From Scatosoma sp045542595 (GTDB taxonomy: Bacteria; Bacillota; Clostridia; Christensenellales; Borkfalkiaceae), in assembly GCA_045542595.1 (NCBI GenBank), contig JAZQLI010000019.1, forward strand, positions 1-32,352: a stretch of DNA of 32,352 nt. The letters run 5' to 3'. Below, in pieces: positions 25,520-32,352 of the stretch. A model generated the notes under the pieces. It was not told where the DNA came from, searched no databases, and saw nothing but the letters and a program-made list of their open reading frames with translations. Position 1 is the first letter of the stretch; every line of letters starts with the position of its first letter. The position numbers were made by a program, and so were the translations under genes.

Positions 25520-26613
25520 AAGAATTTACAATCAAAACGGATAAAGAGTTTTTAAGAAAACGGTTAGGAAGTATGTCCCAGCTTGCGGGTTTAAAAAAAT
25601 ACCGTTTAAGCGAGGGACGTGCAGACGGCGTAACGGCGGTAGAGGTGCGGACAGGAACGGGATTTCAATATACCGTTTTACCTGATAGAGGTATGGATAT
25701 CGCATGGACGGAATATAAAGGCGTACCCGTTTCCTATATGTCCTCTACTGGCGTAAGCGCGGCGAGTTATTATGAGGCGGAAGGCATGGAATGGTTGCGT
25801 AATTTCTTCGCAGGACTTTTGACTACTTGCGGTTTTTCCAACGTGGGAGGACCTTGCGAAGGAGAACATTCCGTCATTGGCAAAAGAAATTTCGGTTTGC
25901 ATGGCAGATTGACGAATTTACCTGCAAGCGAAGTGTGCACAAGCGAGGAATGGGAAAACGGAAAATATGTGATGCGCGTATCGGGAAGGATTCGAGAAAG
26001 CACAGTACACGGCGAAAATGTCACTTTACGCAGAACCATTACTTCGTATCTTGGTGAGAATAAATTGCTTTTATGCGATAGGATAGAAAACGAAAGCAAC
26101 CGCATACAACCGCTTATGCTTTTGTATCATATGAACTTGGGGTATCCGATATTGTCGGAAAATACGAGGCTTTTGGTCGCTTCCGAAATCGTCGTTGGCG
26201 CAAGTGAACAAGCGCAGGCTGAGATAGCAGAATATGCGATTTTCCACGAGCCGAAAGCTGGTCAAGAAGAACGTTGCTATTTTCATAAGGTAAAAACTGA
26301 TGCGGATGGGAAGGCGTATATTGCCGTTGTGAACGACGATTTGGAATTGGCAGTGTTATTTACCTATTATCCAAAGCAACTGCCGTGTTTTACCGAGTGG
26401 AAAATGTTAAACGAGGGAGAGTACGTTTTGGGTATCGAGCCGGGAACGAACAATCCGGTCGGGCGAACGCAGGCGGAACAAAGCGGATCGTTGCAAACGC
26501 TTGCCGCCGGGGAGATACGTGAAGTGGATATTACGATAGAAATTGTAGATGGCAAAGCCGAAATAGACAAAATCGAAAGGATGATCAAGAAAATAAAGGA
26601 GCAAAAAAAATGA
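25516..26613 (+). CDS. DUF4432 family protein (aldose 1-epimerase-like)
   Basis: The 365-residue protein matches DUF4432, a branch of the galactose-mutarotase-like fold. Typical blocks include VLPDRGMDIAW near the N-terminus, the GLLTTCGFSNVGGPCEGEH stretch near 99-117, NFGLHGRLTNLPA near 123-135, LLYHMNLGYP near 203-212, and EPGTNNPVG near the C-terminus. Such proteins usually sit in sugar operons and are thought to interconvert anomers or epimers; no defined reaction is established for most. It overlaps the kinase gene (ATGA) and the next gene (ATGA), so it belongs firmly to the operon. Confidence 0.85.
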   Translation: MKEFTIKTDKEFLRKRLGSMSQLAGLKKYRLSEGRADGVTAVEVRTGTGFQYTVLPDRGMDIAWTEYKGVPVSYMSSTGVSAASYYEAEGMEWLRNFFAGLLTTCGFSNVGGPCEGEHSVIGKRNFGLHGRLTNLPASEVCTSEEWENGKYVMRVSGRIRESTVHGENVTLRRTITSYLGENKLLLCDRIENESNRIQPLMLLYHMNLGYPILSENTRLLVASEIVVGASEQAQAEIAEYAIFHEPKAGQEERCYFHKVKTDADGKAYIAVVNDDLELAVLFTYYPKQLPCFTEWKMLNEGEYVLGIEPGTNNPVGRTQAEQSGSLQTLAAGEIREVDITIEIVDGKAEIDKIERMIKKIKEQKK

Positions 26614-27743
26614 AAACGATTAAATTTGGCGTAATAGGCTGTGGGCTTATGGGTAGAGAGTTCGCTTCGGCGGCGGCACGGTGGTGTCATTTGGCCGAAG
26701 AAATCGCAAAGCCTGAAATCGTTGCCGTTTGCGATTTCAACGAGGAAGCGACGGCTTGGTTTGAAAACAATTTTCCAAGCGTTAATTTCGTAACGAAAGA
26801 TTATAAAGAGCTGTTAAAACGCGCTGACGTGGAGGCGGTGTATTGCGCATTGCCCCATAACTTGCACGCACAAGTATATACGGATATTATACGCGCAGGC
26901 AAGCATTTGCTTGGCGAAAAGCCTTTTGGTATCGATAAAAAAGCAAACGAGGAGATATTGCAGGCGATCAAGGACAACCCGAATATAGTCGTTCGTTGTG
27001 CAAGCGAATTTCCTTTCTATCCTGCTTGTCAACAACTGATCAAATGGGTAAAAGAAAATAAGTTTGGAAAAATTATTGAAGTACGCGCAGGCTTTCATCA
27101 CTCTAGCGATATGGACTTAAACAAGCCCATCAACTGGAAACGAATGATCGAGATTAACGGCGAGTACGGTTGTATAGGCGATTTGGGTTTGCATACCCAG
27201 CACGTACCTTTTAGAATGGGCTGGAAACCGAAAAAGGTTTATGCATCCCTTTCTAATATTGCCAAAGAACGTTTAAATAAAGAAGGCAAAATGGTTCCTT
27301 GTTTAACGTGGGATAACGCTACGATGATGATTGAGGCGGAAGATGGCAACGGAGATACGTTTCCGATGATATTGGAAACCAAGCGTATGGCACCGGGTGC
27401 GACGAACGATTGGTTTCTGGAAGTTTACGGTTTGGAGTGTTCGGCAAAATTCAACTCAAACGAGCCTGATGTATTCTGTTATACCAATTCTTGGGGAAAG
27501 GAACAGGCTTGGTGTAAGATTAATGTCGGTTATAAGTCAATGATTCCGACGATCACGGGAGGAATATTCGAATTTGGTTTTACCGACGCTATTTTGCAAA
27601 TGTGGGCTACTTTTATGCAGGAGATCGAAGGAAAAGAAGTGTTCTTTGGTTGTTGTACACCCGAGGAAACGGAACTTTCGCATAAATTGAATACTGCGGC
27701 GTTGCTTTCCAATAAAGAAAACAGAGTCGTTGAAATAGACTAA
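26610..27743 (+). CDS. Gfo/Idh/MocA-family oxidoreductase
   Basis: The 377-residue protein has an N-terminal Rossmann fold (FGVIGCGLMGREFA) and the hallmark EKP motif (GEKPFGID, E103-K104-P105). The C-terminal domain has a DLGLHTQH block whose Asp181 and His185 match the usual catalytic pair. Members oxidise or reduce sugars, cyclitols and related compounds with NAD(P). The substrate is unknown. Start and stop overlap the DUF4432 gene by four bases. With the zinc dehydrogenase 17 nt downstream this gives two redox enzymes in one pathway, which suggests a substrate that must be oxidised or epimerised via a keto intermediate before or beside the kinase route. Confidence 0.9.
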   Translation: MKTIKFGVIGCGLMGREFASAAARWCHLAEEIAKPEIVAVCDFNEEATAWFENNFPSVNFVTKDYKELLKRADVEAVYCALPHNLHAQVYTDIIRAGKHLLGEKPFGIDKKANEEILQAIKDNPNIVVRCASEFPFYPACQQLIKWVKENKFGKIIEVRAGFHHSSDMDLNKPINWKRMIEINGEYGCIGDLGLHTQHVPFRMGWKPKKVYASLSNIAKERLNKEGKMVPCLTWDNATMMIEAEDGNGDTFPMILETKRMAPGATNDWFLEVYGLECSAKFNSNEPDVFCYTNSWGKEQAWCKINVGYKSMIPTITGGIFEFGFTDAILQMWATFMQEIEGKEVFFGCCTPEETELSHKLNTAALLSNKENRVVEID

Positions 27744-27760
27744 AACAGGAGAAATGTGTT

Positions 27761-28795
27761 ATGAGAAAATTAGTATTAAAAGCACCTTATAAACTGGAAA
27801 TGACGAAGGCGGACATTCCCGAACCTACGGACAATCAAGTGCGTATTTTTGTTAAAAAAATCGGTATCTGTGGTTCGGATCCTACGATATATAAAGGTTT
27901 ACATCCTTATGTTTCGTATCCGCTTGTTATGGGACACGAGTTGTCGGGAGTAATCGACAAGGTGGGGAAAAATGTATCGCAGAACAGAATAGGCGAAAGA
28001 GTAGCAGTTATTCCACATATTGTATGCCACGAATGCGATGCTTGTAAAAAGGGGATTTATAATTTTTGCGAAACGCTCAAATGTACGGGCGCGGAGGCGG
28101 ACGGCGCACATTGCGATTATTTCTGTATCGAAGCGGAAATGGCAGTGAAAATACCCGACGAAATGTCTCTGGAAGAAGCGGCTATGGTCGAGCCTGCTTG
28201 CGTGGCGTATCATGGCGCAAAGCGCGGCCAAATCCAAAAAGGTGAAAATGTTTTGGTTGTTGGAGCAGGTCCGATCGGGTTGTTCTGTATGCAAAGCTGT
28301 TTCGCACTCGGTGCAGGAAAGGTATTTGTGGCGGATATGGATAAAAACCGTCTGGAACTTGCGAAAAAACTTGGTGCAACAGGTACGATTGCAGTCGGAG
28401 AAGAGGATTTGAAAGAAAAACTGACGGAGTTTTTAGGCAGCGAGAAGAAAGTGGATGTGTTCTACGATTGCGTTGGTGAAAAGGGTGTTGTGTTCAATAA
28501 TATTTTATCGCTCGCTCGTCGCGGTAGCCGTATCGTCGTAATTGGCGTGTTACAAAACGCTTACAATATTCCTTTGTTGCCTGATTTTGTACAACATGAA
28601 TTGACGGTGTCGGGAACGACGATGTACGTTCCGCAGGATTATGCGGAAATGATCGATTTGATGGGGAAGAAAAAAATTCGCACGGAGGGTATGGTATCAC
28701 AACGTATTCCATTAGAGGAAGTCCCTCAAATGTTGGATGATATTGTAAACCGCAGAGTAAAAACGTATAAAGTAATGATTGAAGTCAATGATTAA
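27761..28795 (+). CDS. Zinc-dependent medium-chain dehydrogenase (sorbitol/threonine dehydrogenase-like)
   Basis: The 344-residue protein has the catalytic-zinc ligands C37 (ICGSD), H59-E60 (GHELSG) and E144 (VEPACVAYHG). The structural-zinc cysteines are all four present: C89, C92, C95 and C103 (CHECDACKKG, then NFC). The Rossmann loop VVGAGPIGLF near 166-175 is followed by an acidic residue at the end of the second strand (VADMDKNR, D192), which favours NAD(H). Members oxidise a secondary alcohol of polyols or sugars. AGGAGA precedes the ATG, and the gap to the preceding gene is only 17 nt. Its 3' end overlaps the next gene by 8 nt. Substrate not assignable. Confidence 0.9.
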   Translation: MRKLVLKAPYKLEMTKADIPEPTDNQVRIFVKKIGICGSDPTIYKGLHPYVSYPLVMGHELSGVIDKVGKNVSQNRIGERVAVIPHIVCHECDACKKGIYNFCETLKCTGAEADGAHCDYFCIEAEMAVKIPDEMSLEEAAMVEPACVAYHGAKRGQIQKGENVLVVGAGPIGLFCMQSCFALGAGKVFVADMDKNRLELAKKLGATGTIAVGEEDLKEKLTEFLGSEKKVDVFYDCVGEKGVVFNNILSLARRGSRIVVIGVLQNAYNIPLLPDFVQHELTVSGTTMYVPQDYAEMIDLMGKKKIRTEGMVSQRIPLEEVPQMLDDIVNRRVKTYKVMIEVND

Positions 28796-29618
28796 ATTTG
28801 AACAAGTAAAAAAATTAAAAGAAAAAGCTGCAATACTCCGTAGGCTAATCGTTGAAACGGTGTATAATGCCCGTTCAGGACATATCGGCGGTTCGTTGTC
28901 GTCCGCCGAGATTTTAACGACTTTATATTTTTACGAAATGAATGTCGATCCTCAACGTCCGCGTATGGAAGAGAGGGATCGGTTTGTTTTGTCCAAAGGA
29001 CATATCACGCCCGCTTATTACGGCACACTTGCTTTGCGCGGGTTCTTTCCCGTGGAAGAATTAAAGGGTTTTCGTAAATTCTCCTCCTTTTTACAAGGTC
29101 ACCCCGATAGAAACAAAGTGCCGGGGGTGGATATGAGCTCAGGTTCGCTTGGGCAAGGCGTTTCCACTGCGGTTGGTATTGCGCTTGCAGGGAAATTGAA
29201 AAAGGAATCCCATCGTACGTATACTTTGCTTGGTGACGGTGAAATACAGGAAGGGCAGGTATGGGAAGCATTCATGTTTGCAGCCCAGCAAAAATTAGAC
29301 AATCTTTGCGTGATCGTTGATAATAACGGCGTGCAAGCGGACGGCTTTATTGAAGATATCGCCTCGCCCTATCCCATAGACGAAAAGCTAAAAGCGTTCG
29401 GGTTAGAAGTATGCGTCGTAGACGGACACAACTTTGAGGCGTTGGCACAGGCGTTTGAAAAAGCACGAAACACCAAAGGAAAGCCTACGGCAATTTTGGC
29501 GAAAACGGTAAAAGGCAAAGGGGTTTCTTTTATGGAAAACAAGTCCACTTGGCATGGAAGTGTTCCCAACGCCGAACAGTTTGAAAGGGCAATGCAAGAG
29601 CTGGAGGTCGAGGAGTAA
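28788..29618 (+). CDS. Transketolase-like enzyme, N-terminal (ThDP pyrophosphate) subunit
   Basis: The 276-residue protein covers only the first third to half of a classical transketolase. It has SGHIGGSLSSAEIL (H32), KGHITPAYY, the GSLGQGVSTAVG block and the thiamine-diphosphate motif GDGEIQEGQVWEA through VDNN (149-180). Split transketolases are known in many bacteria and archaea, with this half binding the pyrophosphate and the partner supplying the pyrimidine site. The ATG at 28788 is preferred; an in-frame TTG at 28779 would also be possible, and neither has a strong ribosome site, so translation is probably coupled to the dehydrogenase gene it overlaps. Its stop overlaps the next ATG by one base. 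It should transfer a two-carbon ketol unit from a ketose phosphate. Confidence 0.92.
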   Translation: MIKFEQVKKLKEKAAILRRLIVETVYNARSGHIGGSLSSAEILTTLYFYEMNVDPQRPRMEERDRFVLSKGHITPAYYGTLALRGFFPVEELKGFRKFSSFLQGHPDRNKVPGVDMSSGSLGQGVSTAVGIALAGKLKKESHRTYTLLGDGEIQEGQVWEAFMFAAQQKLDNLCVIVDNNGVQADGFIEDIASPYPIDEKLKAFGLEVCVVDGHNFEALAQAFEKARNTKGKPTAILAKTVKGKGVSFMENKSTWHGSVPNAEQFERAMQELEVEE

Positions 29619-30574
29619 TGACGAACGAAAACAAAATATCCACCAGAGAAAGTTACGGCAGAATACTTGAAAAGCTCGGTGCGGAATATCCGAATTTGAT
29701 CGTATTAGATGCCGACCTCGTAGGGGCAACGAAAACCTCCTATTTTCAAAAAAAATATCCCGAAAGACATTTTGATTGCGGTATTGCCGAGGCGAATATG
29801 ATGGGTGTTGCGGCAGGCCTTGCGGCGGAAGGGTTTATTCCCGTTGTCAGCAGTTTCGCCATGTTTGCGGCGGGGCGTGCTTACGAACAGGTCAGAAATT
29901 CGATCGGATATCCCAGTCTTAATGTCAAGATTGTTGCTACGCACGGTGGGGTTTCGGTGGGTGAGGACGGAGCAACTCATCAATGTAACGAGGATATAGC
30001 ACTTATGCGTTCCATTCCTGGAATGACAGTGATTTGTCCTGCAGACGGTGTGGAAACGGAAGTCGCAATCAAAGCAATTATGCGACATAACGGACCCGTT
30101 TATGTCCGTCTTGGGAGATCGGACGTTCCCATTTTTAACGATAACGACGGTTATGCGTTTACGCTTGGAAAGGGCATTGTGTTAAAAGAAGGACGGGATC
30201 TTACGTTGATTGCAACGGGACTGTGTGTATACGAAACTTTGCGTGCTGAGGAAATGTTAGCGGAGAAAGGTATATTTGCGGAAGTGATAAACATTCATAC
30301 GATCAAGCCTTTAGATAAGGAGTTGATTTTGCGTTCTGCAAAAAAAACAGGGCGCGTGGTCGTCATGGAGGAACATTCCGTGATTGGTGGCTTGGGAGAT
30401 GCCGTTTGCGAAACTTTATGTGAAAATACCCCTATGCCCGTATTAAAGATCGGTATTCCCGACGTATATGGAAGATCGGGTTCGGCAAGGGAATTGCTTA
30501 ATTATTTCGGACTTACGGGAGAAAAAATTTTTCAACGGGTATTTCGTTGGTATCATGGAGAGAAAGAATGTTAG
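29618..30574 (+). CDS. Transketolase-like enzyme, C-terminal (pyrimidine) subunit
   Basis: The 318-residue protein is the partner of the preceding gene. It shows LDADLVGATKT near the N-terminus and the pyrimidine-binding glutamate in CGIAEANMMGVAAGLAAEG (E58). It also has THGGVSVGEDGATHQ near 107-121, and a C-terminal transketolase domain with a EEHSVIGGLG block. The TAATG start/stop overlap with the first subunit and the GAGGAG before it imply 1:1 translation. Together the pair makes one active ThDP enzyme. Substrate preference cannot be read from the sequence; the setting beside an FGGY kinase suggests a ketose phosphate, such as xylulose 5-phosphate or a branched or unusual analogue. Confidence 0.92.
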   Translation: MTNENKISTRESYGRILEKLGAEYPNLIVLDADLVGATKTSYFQKKYPERHFDCGIAEANMMGVAAGLAAEGFIPVVSSFAMFAAGRAYEQVRNSIGYPSLNVKIVATHGGVSVGEDGATHQCNEDIALMRSIPGMTVICPADGVETEVAIKAIMRHNGPVYVRLGRSDVPIFNDNDGYAFTLGKGIVLKEGRDLTLIATGLCVYETLRAEEMLAEKGIFAEVINIHTIKPLDKELILRSAKKTGRVVVMEEHSVIGGLGDAVCETLCENTPMPVLKIGIPDVYGRSGSARELLNYFGLTGEKIFQRVFRWYHGEKEC

Positions 30575-31428
30575 TAAATTTAAAGGAAATTTTGAAAATA
30601 GCTGAAGAAGATAAAAGCGCGATAGGAATGTTTAACGCAACGGGTTTTGATAGTCTGCAAGCGGTAATCGGTGCGGCGGAAGAATTAAATAAGCCCGTCA
30701 TTATCGCGCACGCGGAAGTACATAACGTATATAACGATATTTCTATGGTAGGTCCTGCAATGGTGGCGGTGGCACAAAGTGCAAAAGTGCCCGTATGCGT
30801 TCATCTCGACCATGGTACGTCCTTAGACATGGTTTATAAGGCATTACGGCTCGGTTTTACGTCCGTAATGATGGACGCGTCCGCGCTTCCTTATGAAGAG
30901 AATTTGCGTTTGACGAAGATGATTACACAAGCGGCGCATTCTATGAACGTTAGCGTAGAAGCGGAACTTGGTAGACTCGTAACAGGCGAAGCGGGAAGCG
31001 GTGAAGAAATGACAAACGCGAAAGCGGAAGATTTTTATACCCGTCCCGACGAAGCGGAAAGTTTTTGCGATGCAACGGGTATTGACGCACTCGCGATTGC
31101 GTTTGGTACGGCGCACGGATTTTATTCGGCGCAACCCAAGCTTGATTTCGACGTGGTTAAAAATTGCGCGAAAGCAACGGGATTGCCGCTCGTTATGCAC
31201 GGCGGAAGCGGCGTAAGCGAAGAAGGATTTAAAAAAGCGATTGAAAACGGTATCCGTAAAATCAATTATTATTCATATATGTCCAAGGCAGGCTATATGG
31301 CGGCGAAAAATATGATAGAAAGCGGTAAGACAAATTATCTTCATGACGTCGAATACGCGGCGATGCAAGCCATGAAAGAAGATGTAAAGAAAGCGATTTC
31401 TCTTTTTTTTAGAAAGGCAGGTGGATGA
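30568..31428 (+). CDS. Class II (zinc) aldolase, FbaA/GatY-like
   Basis: The 286-residue protein fits class II fructose/tagatose-bisphosphate-type aldolases: VCVHLDHGTS (catalytic Asp and zinc His), VEAELG (Glu), FGTAHGFY (zinc His) and MHGGSG (zinc His and phosphate loop). The phosphate-binding segment that usually reads like KIN-x-D-T reads KINYYSYM here, so the aspartate is Tyr and the threonine is Ser. That hints at a substrate other than fructose 1,6-bisphosphate. The ATG at 30568 (with GGAG 8 nt upstream) overlaps the transketolase stop by 7 nt and is preferred over a TTG at 30547. It overlaps the Dabb gene at its end. Confidence 0.88.
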   Translation: MLVNLKEILKIAEEDKSAIGMFNATGFDSLQAVIGAAEELNKPVIIAHAEVHNVYNDISMVGPAMVAVAQSAKVPVCVHLDHGTSLDMVYKALRLGFTSVMMDASALPYEENLRLTKMITQAAHSMNVSVEAELGRLVTGEAGSGEEMTNAKAEDFYTRPDEAESFCDATGIDALAIAFGTAHGFYSAQPKLDFDVVKNCAKATGLPLVMHGGSGVSEEGFKKAIENGIRKINYYSYMSKAGYMAAKNMIESGKTNYLHDVEYAAMQAMKEDVKKAISLFFRKAGG

Positions 31429-31712
31429 TGATTAAGCATGTAATTTGTTTTAAATTACGCGAAGGTGAAAGAGTAGAAGAGGCAAAAGCCGTTTTGGCGA
31501 GTATGCAAGGGAAAGTTCCTTCTATAAAGGAAATGAAAATCGGCGTTGACGAGTTGCATTCCGTGCGCTCATATGACCTGTATTTATCCGTAGTTTTGGC
31601 GAATATGGACGCGTTAGATGATTATCAAAAAGATCCTTATCACGTAGAAGTGGTTAAGGCGTATATGAAAAAGGTGTCCAGAGATAGTATAGTAATTGAT
31701 TATTCGTTTTAA
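31425..31712 (+). CDS. Dabb (stress-responsive A/B barrel) domain protein
   Basis: This 95-residue protein is a single Dabb domain: IKHVICFKLREG near the start, the middle ELHSVRSYDLYLSVVL, and LDDYQKDPYHVEVV near 64-77. These small dimeric ferredoxin-like proteins often sit at the end of sugar operons, where their activity is mostly undefined. Two start codons are possible (ATG at 31425 overlapping the aldolase stop as ATGA, or the ATG at 31428, better spaced from AGGTGG). It is the last gene of the operon; no clear terminator hairpin follows. Confidence 0.85.
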   Translation: MMIKHVICFKLREGERVEEAKAVLASMQGKVPSIKEMKIGVDELHSVRSYDLYLSVVLANMDALDDYQKDPYHVEVVKAYMKKVSRDSIVIDYSF

Positions 31713-31879
31713 ATAACAAAAATATTATTTGGTTTTGAAAGAATATTCTATAACATATTAGATTTTAGCAAAATAGGCAATAGTATTCTCGCCTCGTATG
31801 TAATGACTTGGTAGATAAATATAGACATTTCACAACGGAGTGTGAAGTTATTCATTTATAAAGATAGGAAGATACTTTG
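31713..31879. other. AT-rich intergenic region after the sugar operon
   Basis: No gene is visible. AAAAATATTATTTGG (31720-31734) resembles the promoter-proximal half-site plus -35 region of the tandem-operator promoters. A plausible TTTGGT, 17 bp, TAACAT pair follows, but the match is weak. A short inverted repeat TTCACA/TGTGAA lies at 31829-31846. GGAA precedes the start of the following remnant. Confidence 0.4.
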
Positions 31880-32352
31880 ATGAATAATCAATTATATAGA
31901 GTGGAAAAATTCGGCGCAATGGCCGATGGCAAAACATTAAACACCAAAGCGGTTCAAAAAGCGGTGGAAGAATGTCGGGAATACGCACAACTCTTGGAAA
32001 AAAGAGGGCTTTGTTTTGCACTCCAAAAAAGAAATTTCCGCTGGAAGCAGGTATGCGTATAACGTAAATTTATTTTACTCTTATTACAATCAAGATACTT
32101 GCGTATTTATTTTTTGGGATGCGTCTATTCACACTGTTTTTATAACAGCAGAGCCTTTGCAAGCGTTGCCTGATGCGCAAAACACCTCAAAAGAAGATAT
32201 AAGCGTTCCGTCAACTTTTACGCAAATGCCTTTAAGGGGCGGTATGAGCTACGTGGTAAGGCTTAAAGACGGCAGATTTATTATTGTGGACGGCGGAGCT
32301 TACAACGAGGAAGATAGTTTGCAATTATATGAATTTTTAAAAGAAAATTCCC
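31880..32352 (+). pseudogene. Chimeric remnant: beta-helix N-terminus joined to an MBL-fold protein, frameshifted
   Basis: The first ~33 residues (MNNQLYRVEKFGAMADGKTL through AVEECR) are the typical start of a GH28/pectate-lyase-type beta-helix protein. They then switch abruptly to EYAQLLEKRG, which continues only in the next frame as FVLHSKKEISAGSRYAYNV and onward. That second part ends with VVRLKDGRFIIVDGGAYNEE, the characteristic first strand of a metallo-beta-lactamase-fold hydrolase, and runs off the window. A frameshift near the A-rich/G-rich tract at about 32000-32010 and a fusion junction near 31980 explain the structure. The first frame stops at 32060-32062. The end of the second gene is outside the window, so whether it is intact further on is unknown. 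Confidence 0.7.

Noticed and set aside
22625..31428. Calling the operon an L-fucose (fucI-fucK-fucA) pathway
   Set aside because: The isomerase is much shorter than classical FucI, the kinase is XylB-like, and the aldolase is an FbaA-type zinc enzyme rather than a FucA-type one. The transketolase pair also does not belong to that pathway.
21328..31734. 15-bp identity AAAAATATTATTTGG at 21328-21342 and 31720-31734 as a regulatory repeat
   Set aside because: At 21328 the sequence encodes the YYLAG stretch of the glycosidase remnant, and a 15-bp AT-rich match is likely by chance.

Overview
The window reads as part of a polysaccharide-utilisation region from a Gram-positive, probably clostridial (Bacillota) gut-type bacterium. 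Three things support this: strong AGGAGG-type ribosome sites, two lipoprotein signal peptides together with Sec-exported multidomain surface proteins, and a full set of Gram-positive-style carbohydrate enzymes. No ribosomal marker is present, so the taxonomy is an inference. No tRNA, rRNA, CRISPR array or complete mobile element was seen.

Layout. (1) 139-4318, minus strand: a GH125-type alpha-mannosidase and two GH28-like right-handed beta-helix paralogues, all without signal peptides. They form two transcription units, each with its own terminator and a clear promoter. (2) 4319-4949: a divergent regulatory region with one minus-strand and two plus-strand promoters, then a 39-residue peptide gene just upstream of the first surface protein. 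(3) 4950-15724, plus strand: a 893-aa exported protein, then after two terminators and a new promoter a three-gene operon (1022-aa exported protein, DUF4838 lipoprotein, 930-aa Ig-like lipoprotein). The first and last proteins share a long repeated module. (4) 15798-16670, minus strand: an AraC-family regulator. (5) 16724-21325, plus strand: a promoter, a 5'-truncated ABC permease remnant, a GH38 alpha-mannosidase and a histidine phosphatase. (6) 21329-21775: a decayed GH63-like remnant. (7) 21809-31712, plus strand: an SGNH esterase followed by a tightly packed sugar-catabolic operon (FucI-like isomerase, FGGY kinase, DUF4432 epimerase-like protein, Gfo/Idh/MocA dehydrogenase, zinc dehydrogenase, split transketolase, class II aldolase, Dabb protein). 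(8) 31880-32352: a chimeric, frameshifted remnant running off the window.

How it may work together (inference). Surface proteins would capture glycan at the wall, and oligosaccharides would be imported and trimmed in the cytosol by the GH125, GH38 and beta-helix enzymes. No intact transporter is present, only a permease stump. The long operon would process one unusual monosaccharide through isomerase, kinase and transketolase/aldolase steps; its substrate is not evident and it does not match a textbook operon.

The most notable signal is regulatory. Promoters before the two surface-protein units and before the GH38 unit carry the same tandem 14-bp direct repeat, related to GCAAGAAACACTAT, with a 20-21 bp period. 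The downstream copy abuts the -35 box. This is the geometry expected for an AraC-type activator, and the araC gene sits next to one of the sites.
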